Shown one piece after another: positions 1 through 9,894 of a stretch of 30,614 nucleotides of DNA. Both the position numbers and the translations under genes were made by a program. How positions within the stretch are numbered: the first letter of the stretch is position 1; every line of letters begins with the position of its first letter. The notes under the pieces are model-generated. The model was not told the DNA's origin and made no database searches. It worked only from the letters and a program-made list of their open reading frames with translations. Origin of the DNA: Acanthamoeba sp. SK_2022b (Eukaryota > Discosea > Longamoebia > Acanthamoebidae); assembly GCA_027943245.1 (NCBI GenBank), contig JANDJZ010000496.1, positions 1-30,614 on the forward strand. Reading direction: 5' to 3'.

Positions 1-1918
1 ACCGCGTGCGACTCGGTGGACGAGACGACCCCCGCGTGAATGGCGACCTGGCCCTTCTCAGTGAACTTGACGCCGTTGCTGACGAGGTTGATCAGGACCT
101 GGCGCAGGCGCGTCGAATCGCCGACGAGGCGCGTGGGGAGGTCGTGGGGGATGTAGGTGATGAGCTCCAGCGCCTTGGAGTGGGCGCGGAAGCTCATCAT
201 CTCGCCCACCTCCTCCACCACCGCCCGCAGGTCAAACTCGATGTCCTCCAGCACGATTTTGCCCGACTCTGCCATAGACACGCCACGCGCGCGCGGAGAC
301 ACACATGACACGGGAAAAGATAAAAGGAAAAGGAAAATAAAAGGAAAATGCACGTTAATGAGGAGCGGAGATGCGCATTGCCTAGAACAGGAAATAGGCA
401 GGGCGGTAACGAGCCAAGCGGCGAGCTGCAAGGACAGAAACAACGCGCAGCGGGCACGTGTGGTATAGCACAGCTCGGGGGGCAAAGGGGGAGTATACCG
501 ATCTTGGAGAAGTCCAGGATGTCGTTGACGAGGTCGAGCAAGGCCTCGCCCGAGCTTTCGACGGTCTCCACATACTCCTTTTGTTCTTGCGAGAGGGTCG
601 TGTTCTTCAGGACTCCGATCATGCCTATGACTCCGTTCAGTGGCGTACGCTGTGCACCACCACCGCCACCACCACGCGATGGGAGATAGCAAGGTGAGTG
701 CGCGACTAGCCGAGAACAATAGAATTCGGGAGGGCCTCGTGTAGTACGAGCTCGTGGCAGGTGTTGGCGAGGAAGAGGGTCTTGGCCTTGCTCTTCTCCT
801 CGGCCGTCTCCTTGGCCTGCCGCAGTCCGTCGACCTTCTTCAAGAGTCGCTCGTGCTGCCGCTTGAAGTGCTCGAACGTCTCGGCGCCCTCTTGGAATCT
901 GCAGAGGCGAAAGATTCGTGCAAAAGATGTCGAGAGAGTAAATAAAAATTTGTGTAGTAGCTAATGCACATGATGAGATTGAGATGGAGAGGAGAGAATG
1001 GGAGTACCGTTGGAGGCCAAGATTTTGGCGGAAATGGGTGCGTCGGGCAGCTTCGGTGTAGAGGGCGGCAAAGAAGAGCAGCAGATTGGAGAACACGAGG
1101 GCGCCGGTGCGCGAAAGCCAGGCGTCCCAGCTGTCATGGCCGAGGAAGGGCGTGACGACGAGCTGGAGCCCCAGCACGAGCCCGCCGACGGCGCAGGAGC
1201 GGCGCCATGGGAGGTGGAAGGCCGTCGCGCACACGAACGGTAGGGCGCATAGGACGAGCAGCTCGTGCTGCTGCTGCCCACTGGCGCCGGTCGCTGCAAG
1301 ATGAAGCAGCAGTAGGGCCTGAGTAGTGAGTGAGTAGGCGGCCACCGCACGGTCTGCTCGGCATATCCACCAGGCGGGGGCCCACGTCGCCACCGCCAGG
1401 CAGGCGGTCAGCACGGCGGGCATGATCATGCCGTGAAAGGCCAGTGGCGCCCACCAGGAGCTCGAAGACGAAGGCGAAGTGGAGAGCAAGAGGATGTCGA
1501 GAAGGAGGAGGAGAGGCTGCAGGAGCACAAGATGGAAGAGCACGAAGCAACGGAAGGGGGTCAGCGCGGCTCGACCGGCGGTAAGCACAAATTGAGCCTC
1601 GATGGCCGGATGGCCGAATTGATGGGCGTCCTCGCGCAGCATGAAGGTAACGCTTTCGCACGCCTCTCCCGCGCACGCACGCCAGCCACGTATGCCGTTG
1701 CTTGCTGGAGGAACCCCTAATGGAATCGTAGAATGGGCGGGTGCCGGGCCTATGGTTCGGGTTGGCAGAGTGGCAGTGCCGTTTCGTTGTGCTTGTGGAG
1801 GTGAGGCAGCGGATATTGATGTGGTGGTAGTAGATGATGATGATGTTGCAGACGCAGCAGCGGTCGATTGTTGTTGGCCGATCCAGCTGCCACCACCTTG
1901 GCGTTCGCTTGGAAGCAT
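1..1918 (-). CDS. Hybrid-type sensor histidine kinase, 5' part (gene continues past left edge)
   Basis: Membrane histidine kinase of the two-component phosphorelay type. Inferred exons: complement(1918..1008, 898..748, 649..499, 268..<1); all three introns have GT-AG ends and keep frame. The N-terminus is Ser/Thr/Pro/Gln-rich (about residues 1-110), followed by about six hydrophobic segments (about 118-305), a short coiled linker ([19 protein letters not shown]), then the HisKA H-box [13 protein letters not shown] with the phospho-accepting His near residue 352, split by an intron after HEL. The HATPase N-box follows ([16 protein letters not shown]), and the window edge cuts the protein inside the ATPase domain. 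The first in-frame ATG is at 1918; the frame stays open upstream to about 2017 without another ATG, so a 5' exon may be missing. A receiver domain would lie outside the window, so 'hybrid' rests on family habit: the H-box resembles hybrid kinases of amoebae and fungi. Confidence 0.88.
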
Positions 1919-2509
1919 GCTCGTGGCCTCGGTGCCTCTCGCGAACCCTCGCAACTCTTCCGCGTGAGTGGGGAGTGCTGGATCTGGTCCAAATCTCGTC
2001 TGATCGGTTCCGTGCACGTCTGATGGAGCCTCTACTCGAATTCACGAGAGAATTGAAGCTTCGTTCCAGAAGGCGGCCGATGGAGACAAGAGATGACAGG
2101 AACGTCGCCGATTTCAAGTAACTGGAGGCTCAAAAATTCGAGTATATCGAGCTCGTGCAGGATTAAAATCAATTATAATCGAATCAGACAAGCCGATCAG
2201 TGATTACAGAAGGAGATTTGAATGCGAGCGACCAGGCCACTCTTCAAATCTCAGACGATGCTCCTCGTCCGCGCACCACAATCCACACAAGGCCCAGGCG
2301 GAATTCTATTCCGACAGTCTGGGCGTTACCTAAATGACCAGCTGGTGTGGTTGCTATGGCGACCACCCACATATGCAACATTCCCCCGTTCGGGAGTAGC
2401 AGGTGATCCCCGATCCGATTTTTTCGTCTTTTGTTATGATAACAAAAATCCGTGCAAAGAAATTTATGTATTTTTATCGCTGCGCGGAGCGCACAGACAC
2501 ACATCCACG
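1919..2509. other. Intergenic: 5' region of histidine kinase and 3' flank of AP endonuclease
   Basis: No convincing gene. It is AT-richer than the flanking exons, notably about 2120-2220 and 2410-2490. Both neighbours are on the minus strand, so the left part should hold the kinase promoter/5' UTR and the right part the endonuclease 3' UTR. Open frames here have no ATG-led protein-like sequence. Confidence 0.6.
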
Positions 2510-2900
2510 CTACGCGGCGAAGAGGGCAGGGTCGAGGAGAAGGCCCACGGGGCAGTGGTCGGAGCCCAACACAAACTTGCGGATGAACGCCTTGCGCACA
2601 AACGGCGCCAGTGTCCGCTGGTACAGGAAGTAGTCCAGCCGCCACCCCATGTTCCTCGCACGTGCCGCTGCGTAGCCCAGGCCCCCGATGAGCGTGTGGG
2701 AAATGGCCACCAACAACAACAACCACAACCAACAACAACCACCAACCACCAACAACCAACACACCACGCACGGGGGCTCAGAGAGAAAGGGGGCGAACCA
2801 GAGCGGTAGGACCAGAACGAGTAGGTCTGGCGAGCCGGGTTCTCGTGTCGGTAGCTGTCCACAAAGTCCATCGTCTTGAGCACGCGCGTGAAGTCGTCCC

Positions 2901-2943
<43 letters not shown>

Positions 2944-3158
2944 GAACACGTGTGCATGAGAAACACGTGTCCCAACATCGTGGGCCGGGGAGGAGTGAGA
3001 AGGGGGGGGGGCGACCTTTCTTCGTCGGTGAATCCCGAGGTGTAGTGGTTGTTGGCGGGGTCGTGGAGGTCGATCTCCTGGTGGGCCACGTTCAGGTCGC
3101 CACACCAGATGACCGGCTTGCCCTTACGCTCGTTCTCCTCCAGCACTCTATGCCCGAG

Positions 3159-3202
<44 letters not shown>

Positions 3203-3222
3203 CGTGTTGTGTGTGTGCCGTG

Positions 3223-3259
<37 letters not shown>

Positions 3260-5221
3260 GGGATTTGCCACCACCATCATCATCAATGTCGTGGTAGTGA
3301 TGGTGGGGGGGGGGCGCGGTGTACCGTGGCCATGTGGGTGCACGTCAATGCCCGCCCTGAGGCCGGAGGTGGCGAGGGAGTGGAGGTAGGCCTCCATGTC
3401 GCGGTTCCAGCGCTGGCGGTACTCCAGCCGCTTGAGCTCGTCCCCCGAGTTGGGAATGTACGAGCCCACGAGGTAGAACCCCGCGAACTCGAGCGTGATC
3501 ACCCGCCCTGCACGCGGCGCCCATCAGTGAACGATGCCCCCCCTCCCCCCTCTCGCGCGCGCGTGTTTGTGTGCGCGCGTGCCTTCGTTGTCGTGTTCCT
3601 CTACGCCGATGCCGTGGTGGACACGGATGGGTCGGTACTTGGAGTACATGGCCACCCCCGAGTAGCCCTGCACGCAGGGCGCCCCCCCCAACCAAACACG
3701 CCCCCCCCCCGCGAGTCAGTGCTGTGCCCCCCCCCCCTCCCCGATACACCCACAGCGAGCGAGCGAGCGAGCGCGGTGCTGCCGGCGCTGACCTTTCGGG
3801 CGGTGGAGCAGTTGTGGAATTCGTAGGGGTAGACGTCAGCTTTGTGAAAGGTTTTCCCGCGGACTGGGGCCAATGGCGTGGCGTGGTGAGCAAGATCCAT
3901 CGATCGGCCAATGGGGGAGTGGACACCGCCAATGGCAAGAGGCGCGGGGGGGGCGTACAGTGGTCGATCTTGGAGTCGGTCAGCTTGGTCTCCTGTAGGC
4001 ACAGCACATCCGGCTCCTCTTGCCTGGCGTTCGTTGCCCAGCGACGCGGCACGCTGCGTGAGCCGCTAGGGGGGGGGCACCTCGCGCGCATGGGCGCGGC
4101 GGAAGGGGGGGAGGGGGAGGCGCACCTGATGTAGTGTTGGAGGGACCCCTTCTCGACGATCGAGTTGAGCGAGAACACATTCCACGACACCAGCTTCACA
4201 TACTTGTGCTCGTCGGACGTGACCGGGTACAGCGGATACGGCGATATCACCGGATTGGAGAATCGCTTTTTCTTGGTCGTCGTTGTTGTAGTCGTCGTCG
4301 TCGTCGTTGTTGTTGTGGTGGTCCCCCGCGTTCTCTTGGTCGTCGTCGTCGTCGTGCCACTCTCGGGACTACTGATCGTGGTCGTCGTGGCGACTTCCAT
4401 CTCGGCCCGCTCGGCGACGACCAGTGCCTCTACTCCCTCGCCAACATCACCGGCGCTGCTACTGCTGGCGGCGGCCGTGGCCTTCTTGGCTCGGGGCGTT
4501 TTCGGCTTGCCTTGCTTCTTCTCTTCGCCAGGCGCCGCTGAGATGGTGATGTGCACGGCGAGACACGTGTGGAGATTGGAATGAGCCCAACAGCCACGAT
4601 AGTCGATAAGAGTCACTAGAATAAATATGTATTTGATAGCCGCTGCCGTGATCCTCCCTCCCTCCCTCGCATGATGCCCTGACTCTGTTATGTACCATCC
4701 TCATCTTCTGTGCGCGGTAGGTGGTGGTGTGGTGATAATTGGAATAGGAAGGATGAGAGGATGCCACCACTCGAAAATTTGGGATTCAATTTGGTCAACA
4801 AAAAAAGTAACAACAACCAGCACGCTGGTGTGTGGCGGTACCTGTTGCGTAGAGCCGAGCAGAGGAGAAAGTAGGGACCAAGCAAGCCCCACGGGCCTGG
4901 AGCGCCGAGACCACCCCTCTGCCCAAAAATACAAAATAAAGGTTTAAAAATTCGAAAAAAGAGGCAAAAGACGGGAAGCAGAATGTACAGGCGGAAGAGA
5001 GATGAGTGGCCTGTTCGCACAGGAGAGGGCTTGCCACTGATCCCGAAGCTGCGCTTGGGCGCTGTGGCACCGGTGCCAGCGCCAGCGCCGGCGCCGGCCA
5101 CAGAGGTAGTTTTTGAAGATGCAAAGACCGATCCTCGGGAAAACAAATCGGCTGTGCTGGAGAAGGAGCGGATTGAATAAGCTCTGTGTGCCGCCCCAGC
5201 GGTTCGCATCGTACGCAGCAT
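2510..5221 (-). CDS. AP endonuclease (APE1/exonuclease III family), probably with mitochondrial presequence
   Basis: Base-excision-repair endonuclease that cuts DNA 5' to abasic sites. Inferred exons: complement(5221..4989, 4918..4842, 4537..4126, 4023..3959, 3863..3793, 3667..3583, 3507..3325, 3160..3016, 2899..2799, 2667..2510), totalling 1530 nt or 509 aa. The N-terminus ([20 protein letters not shown]) is rich in Arg/Ser/Ala with no acids, like a mitochondrial presequence. A basic patch ([13 protein letters not shown]) and a poly-Thr/Lys linker follow. Catalytic-domain motifs: [16 protein letters not shown] (metal-binding Glu), [16 protein letters not shown] (catalytic Asp/Asn), MGWRLDYFL and GSDHCP (catalytic His). 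The position matching metal-site Asp70 of human APE1 is Phe here. The intron 3508-3582 has a GC donor. Exons from 4126 down are well supported; the two 5' exons rest on frame, splice motifs and the presequence look (about 0.55). The 3864-3958 acceptor could alternatively lie some 15 nt further in. Confidence 0.9.
2901..2944. repeat. (GTT)n microsatellite forming an intron 3' end
   Basis: About 14 GTT units on the plus strand, (AAC)n in the pre-mRNA of the AP endonuclease. The last unit supplies the CAG acceptor of intron 2900-3015, so this intron has no polypyrimidine tract next to its 3' splice site. Confidence 0.95.
3162..3258. repeat. Interrupted (GT)n microsatellite in an intron
   Basis: Two pure GT runs (3162-3201 and about 3224-3258) separated by short GTGCC interruptions. 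They lie in the AP endonuclease intron 3161-3324 and read (AC)n in the transcript, running straight into the ACACAG acceptor. Confidence 0.95.
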
Positions 5222-5329
5222 TCTGACCAGGTTTCTTTTTCAATTTGGACCAAATCTATTCGAATGGTGCTGTTTTCCTTTGTTTTCCCCAAGTCTTTTC
5301 TCGTCTGTCACGGCTTGTCGACCCCTTTC

Positions 5330-5524
5330 ATGGAAGACAGTCGCCGCCCCTCAACAAGATACATTCCTTGTACACTCATCATCCTTGAAGATCTTCCGCT
5401 AACTCTGGCTTTAGACGAGCAGAAGCGTCTGCTCTCTCGTCTGTGGGTGGAGAAGGTGCCGGCTACCGAAGCCCTGATCAACGCCATAGAGAAGGATATC
5501 ACCCAGTTCTGCCCGAGCTCGTAG
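5330..5524 (+). CDS. Hypothetical small protein (doubtful)
   Basis: An ATG-started frame of 64 aa (86 aa if the in-frame ATG at 5264 is used). The C-terminal half has helical, acidic/basic character (DEQKRLLSRLWVEKVPATEA). I do not recognise a family. Positions 5345-5389 look like a perfect 45-nt GT-AG intron with a CTAAC branch-point-like motif shortly before TTTAG, and its removal keeps the frame, so spliced and unspliced forms would both be readable. It stops 199 bp upstream of the EF-hand start and begins 108 bp from the divergent AP endonuclease start, so it could instead be 5' UTR or promoter sequence. Confidence 0.3.
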   Translation: MEDSRRPSTRYIPCTLIILEDLPLTLALDEQKRLLSRLWVEKVPATEALINAIEKDITQFCPSS

Positions 5525-5723
5525 ATTTTGTGCATGACCTCTTCGTCTCTGCAGGACCCGACTCAGTGTGAGAAAGATAGCGTGGCGTTGTCCAACCAGT
5601 TTTTATCCTGGTCGGTTTCTTGTAGGTCACTCCATTTCTTTTGGCCTGGTGCGTGTAGCGTGCGATATATGGCAGCGATCTGAAAGTTTCGTAGGTTGGA
5701 GAGGACGAGCTCCAAAGATTGAG

Positions 5724-6712
5724 ATGGGAGCGGGAGGAAGCACGCCTGCGGTTCAGCTGGAGCTTAAGGAGGGCACAGTTCTGGAGCCTGGTCTGGCCGA
5801 GCTCATAGTGGCGTGTTTCAAGGAAAACAACCAAAAGGGAAAGCCTCTCTCCTACAAGAGCTTTCAGCAGGTGATGGAAAATGTGAGCCTCAAACACGGG
5901 GAGTTAGCTTTCGACTTTGACTACCTCTACAATCTGTTTGATGTGAACCACGACGGGAAAGGTACAACGCCTTTGCAGTGGAAGTGAACCTCCCCTAAAA
6001 ACAGGTCAGTGGAGCTACAGGAGTTGCTGACAGGGTTTGCCGTGCTGTCGTCTGGAACGCTGGAGGAGAAGGCACAACGTGCGCTCCTTGCTACTCGGGT
6101 GGTGTATCACCTCCCATCCCTGTTGGTTAACAGCCCATCCTCGCACAGTAACGTTTCACGCCATCGACGTGGATAACAACGGGAGCCTCACCAAAGGCAC
6201 CTCCCCCGCCTTACCCATGACTGCCCACGTGCTCATGCCGCTCCCTCTCTTGGTGACAGCCGAGCTGAGGGCTCACTTTGCCAAGTTGGTGGAGTACCTG
6301 ACTCAAGCGGAACTGCACCGCCTGCTCCAGCAGGCGTCCGTGTTTTCGAGCAGGCCTTCGGAAGCTGCTCTTGCCAACCTTGTGGTACTGTTCTGTGTCT
6401 CCTTCTTTCATCGTTGTTGCGTTACCCTCCACACCCGTAACCACGCCCAACGCTCCCAACAGAAGGGTTTGCAGGAGGCCACGGTCTCTGGTGCTTTTGA
6501 TGCCGACCTCAACCGCGACGGCCAATTGACCAAGGCACCGCCCCACCCAGATGCAAGGGTTATCCCACTCGCTCCACTCACGCGAACGCAACCACCATCA
6601 GGAGGAGTGGGTGGCGGCGGTGAGGAGCAACCAAGACATACAGCGCTTCGTCATGCCCGACAGGTTCCTGCAGGCCTACATGGAGGAAGCCCGTCAAGCC
6701 TACTCCTCCTAA
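5724..6712 (+). CDS. Three-EF-hand calcium-binding protein, predicted N-myristoylated
   Basis: Predicted Ca2+ sensor. Exons: join(5724..5961, 6010..6078, 6149..6196, 6260..6384, 6463..6534, 6602..6712), 663 nt, 220 aa. The start MGAGGSTP has Gly2 and Ser6, matching the N-myristoylation pattern of membrane-tethered EF-hand sensors, which supports this ATG although the frame is open upstream. Three complete 12-residue loops are visible: DVNHDGKVELQE (73-84), DVDNNGSLTKAE (109-120) and DLNRDGQLTKEE (175-186), each with Asp at position 1, Gly at 6 and Glu at 12. All loops are interrupted by an intron, after position 7 or 10. Introns 6197-6259 and 6535-6601 have GC donors; reading through either destroys the loop's position-12 Glu, so the GC-AG calls are firm. 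The exact target is unknown; it is only broadly similar to neuronal calcium sensor and calcineurin-B-like proteins. Confidence 0.92.
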
Positions 6713-7051
6713 CCACACCTATAACCCCCCCCTCAATCCCCTTCTCCACTACTACTTCAACAGAGTTCCTTCTGCAACAGCCAATAACGAGCACACTAGC
6801 AGGGGGGCAGGGAGGCTAGGCAGGACACGCGTGGGTGTTTATTGACCTCTCGTATTTACAAACCGTGCCTAGGGAGGTGAGGTAGTGGGGTGGCAGAGAA
6901 GAAGCTTTGGGTAATGGAGAGCGCGCTATGTATAGAAATAGAAGTGGCGATGGAGATAACGGTACCCTATCAAGCGCGCGTGCAGCGTGGCGCAGGCGCA
7001 GAGGAGTGGATAGGGAGGAGCCGCGATGGCGGCGGCGGCGAGTCGGTGCCT
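6713..7051. other. Convergent 3' flanks of EF-hand gene and aminotransferase
   Basis: No gene seen. On the minus strand an AATAAA hexamer (plus-strand 6838-6843) lies about 210 nt past the aminotransferase stop and is a candidate polyadenylation signal. No equivalent is obvious for the EF-hand gene. Confidence 0.5.
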
Positions 7052-9894
7052 TTACATGTGCATGACGGCATCGCCGTACATCTTCTGGCCGCGCGGCATG
7101 AAGAAGGGCGGCATCTGCTGCTGGGGAGGTCTGTCTTCGTTGTCCCTCTCGACGAAGTAGTCCTTGAGCGTTTCCTTCATCGATTGCTCAAAAATGTCGA
7201 AGCCCAGCTCGAGTTCCTCCTGGCTGACATTCAGCGCCGGAATGAAACGCACGGTCTCATGAATGCCTGGCACACAGCAAAGCGCAGCGGTCAGGGGACT
7301 GGCCTTGTCACGTGCTTGTGCACGCTCCCACTCTTGGGAGGGGGGGGGGGCATCTCTCTTACCGGTGTTGAGCAGCAGCATCCCGTTCTCGACGCACTTC
7401 TTGGTGAGAGCGCCGGCGAAGCCCTTCTTGACGGCGTACCGGGGGTCGTGGCTGGGGAAGGGGCGCATGTCGTCGGCCTGGGAGTAGAACTCGGCGGCGA
7501 CCATCAGGCCCGGCCCCCTGATGTCAGCGATCTGCGGGTAGCGCTCCCTGAGCTGGTGGAGCATGGAGCGGAGCTGCTGGCCGCGCAGCTCGGCCTTCTC
7601 AACGAGGCCTTCCTCCTTGATCACCTGCAGAGTTGCCGTCGCCGCCGCGCAGGCCACCGCATTGGCGCCCATGGTACCGCCATGCGAGCCTGCACGCCCA
7701 ACACACGCGCGCGCGCGCATACGACACGCGATCATTTCATTCGTTAGCGCCACCAAGCCAAGAGCGGGAAGGTGGCCGGGGAACAAAGGGAGAGCGTACC
7801 GGGAACCCAGTTGCGGTGGACTTCGGGAGAAGCCGCAATGCCGCTGAGAGGGAAGCCAGAGGAGAGGGCCTTGGCGAAGCAGATGACGTCGGGCTTGATG
7901 TCAAAGTGCTCAAGGCCAAACCACTTGCCAGTCCTGCCAAAGCCGGTCTGGACCTCGTCGAGTACCATGAGGATGCCGTGCTTGTCGCATATCTCGCGAA
8001 CCCCCTTCATGAAGGCCTTGGGGGGCATCACATAACCGCCCTCACCCAAGACAGGTTCCTGTCAGGAGGCGACGGAGCATGAGTAAGGCACGAGAAAGCA
8101 AAGGTCGTGATTGTAGTTACGATCAGGGGGGGGGGTGAAGGAAGGGAAAGGGTTAGTAGAAACGATCACCAATCAATCGACCTACCCAACAGGGAGGGGC
8201 AGACAAAACAAACAAAAACAAGCAAATACCTCCATCCTACCGGGCGCCACCCCTGGGGTAGAGCGTATTGTTGTGTGGTGTGGTGTGTGGTTTGTGGTGT
8301 GGAGGAAAGAAATAGAGAGGATAGAGATAGAGATAGCACATCTCACACCGACAAGCAGTCGTTAATGATGCGTTGCCACAAACGGGTACAAGCGATCACA
8401 TAACGAACAGATAGATGAGTGGATGGTGACGGTGACGGTGATAGTGATGATGATGATGATGATGACGATGATGAAAACAGTGATGATGGACACACAGAAA
8501 TTTGCTGCAGCCATACAAACAAGCCAACACGAACAGGCGGGAAGAAGAATAGTCAAAGCCACAAGGTGCATGCAGGCCTTTCACTCCCTCTGTAGCTCAT
8601 CGAATGCATAAAAAGGTTTGCTGCGGAGAGAAAGGCTTACCAGGAGGATCGCGGCCGTCTCGGAGGGAGCAGATTGAGTGGCGAGGATGTTCTCGATCTG
8701 GGTGAGCGGGTCATTGCAGCATGCGTTCTGGCCGCCGTTGCACGCCGCGCGGAGGGCGCCGTTGGCCTTACCACCGCCGTTGACCTGACCGTTGGCGTTG
8801 TGGCCACCGTTGATTTGGCTGTTGGTCGGCGAGAAGCTGCCAGCCACGGGGCCCTTCAGGCTCTTGGAAGGGCACCTGGCGAAAAGGATGATTGGAGGTT
8901 AAGCTTGGTGATCGGGAGATGATGATAGCGATGATGAGGTCTCACAGTGCGTATATACCTGTAGCAGTAGGCGTAAGGAGCAACGTGGACGCCAGCCATG
9001 AGCGGAGCGTAGCCGGCCCTGTAGACGTTCTTGCTGTTGGTTACCGACATGGCGCCGACTGTACGCCCGTGAAAGCTGCCTTGGAAGCTCTTGAATGAAC
9101 AAGAAGACTCTTGTAAGTAACCGAGCGCTGTCGAGCAAGCTTGGGGCGACTGGCGACGGAACGTACGATGATGTTGGACCTTCCGGTGGCGTGGCGGGCA
9201 AGCTTGATGGCAGCTTCAACGGCTTCTGCGCCACTGGTGTGTAAAGAGAGAACTACGTTTTTGGCACCGCCCTTGGGAAACTACCACTCTAACGCGATCC
9301 AAAGACGCGGATACAAACAAACAAACAGGCGGTCATTTAAGCCTACCTGTTGCTAAAGAAGAACTGGTCGACGCCCTTGGGCACCACGGTCTTGAGCTCG
9401 TCAGCGAGTTGAAGTACGGGCTCGTGGTAGGCGATGCCCATCTGCACATGCATAAGCTTGCCGACCTGCTCAGAAACAGCCATCGGGTCTGGTTTAGAGA
9501 CATAACCAAACGTAACAAGTCACGGAGGAGCTTTGCGCTGACCTGATCTTGAGCGGCCTTGACGACCTTGGGGTGGCAGTGCCCGGTGTTGGTGACACCA
9601 ATGCCGCTGGTGAAGTCGAGCAACTTACGCCCTAATGAATGGTGTGGTTACCGCACGGGTTACGATCACGGTGTATTGTATATTAGAACAGGAAAGGCCC
9701 GACCAAGATTAGGAAAAGGCTATTCTGTTGCTAAGAAGCTGGCGACAAAAGGTACTACTACAAAAAAGAGAGTTCGTACCGCAGGCGGTGTAGACGAAGC
9801 TGCCCTGGCCCCTTTCGATGACAACGTCGGAGAGGCGACTCCAAACAGGCGAGAGGATGGCCTTCGAATTCTGTAACTTGGCTGCTCTGTTCAT
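7052..9894 (-). CDS. Class III PLP-dependent aminotransferase, 4-aminobutyrate aminotransferase-like
   Basis: Moves an amino group from an omega-amino acid (probably GABA) to a 2-oxo acid using PLP. Exons: complement(9894..9780, 9631..9543, 9465..9347, 9233..9167, 9089..8959, 8875..8641, 8058..7800, 7689..7363, 7266..7052), 1557 nt, 518 aa, in frame throughout. Family landmarks: DFTSGIGVTNTGHCHPKV near the N-terminus; the PLP phosphate-binding SNSGAEAVEAA; FHGRTVGAMS; ETAAILLEPVLGEGGY; LDEVQTGFGRTG with the pyridine-binding Asp (about 286); and the Schiff-base Lys in CFAKALSSG (about 315). Between the PYAYCYRC motif and the PLP half lies an Asn/Gly-rich low-complexity insert absent from the core family. 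No clear mitochondrial presequence is visible. The substrate is uncertain because acetylornithine, ornithine and alanine-glyoxylate enzymes share the fold. The longest intron (8059-8640, 582 nt) contains a GAT microsatellite. Confidence 0.93.
8445..8473. repeat. (GAT)n microsatellite in an intron
   Basis: GATGATGATGATGATGACGATGATG-type run inside the 582-nt aminotransferase intron 8059-8640, preceded by GGTGAC/GGTGAT variants from about 8423. Confidence 0.85.

Noticed and set aside
2222..2809. 195-codon plus-strand frame over the 3' end of the AP endonuclease
   Set aside because: It is antisense to the conserved last exon and runs through a CAA/CCA-rich intron; no recognisable protein.
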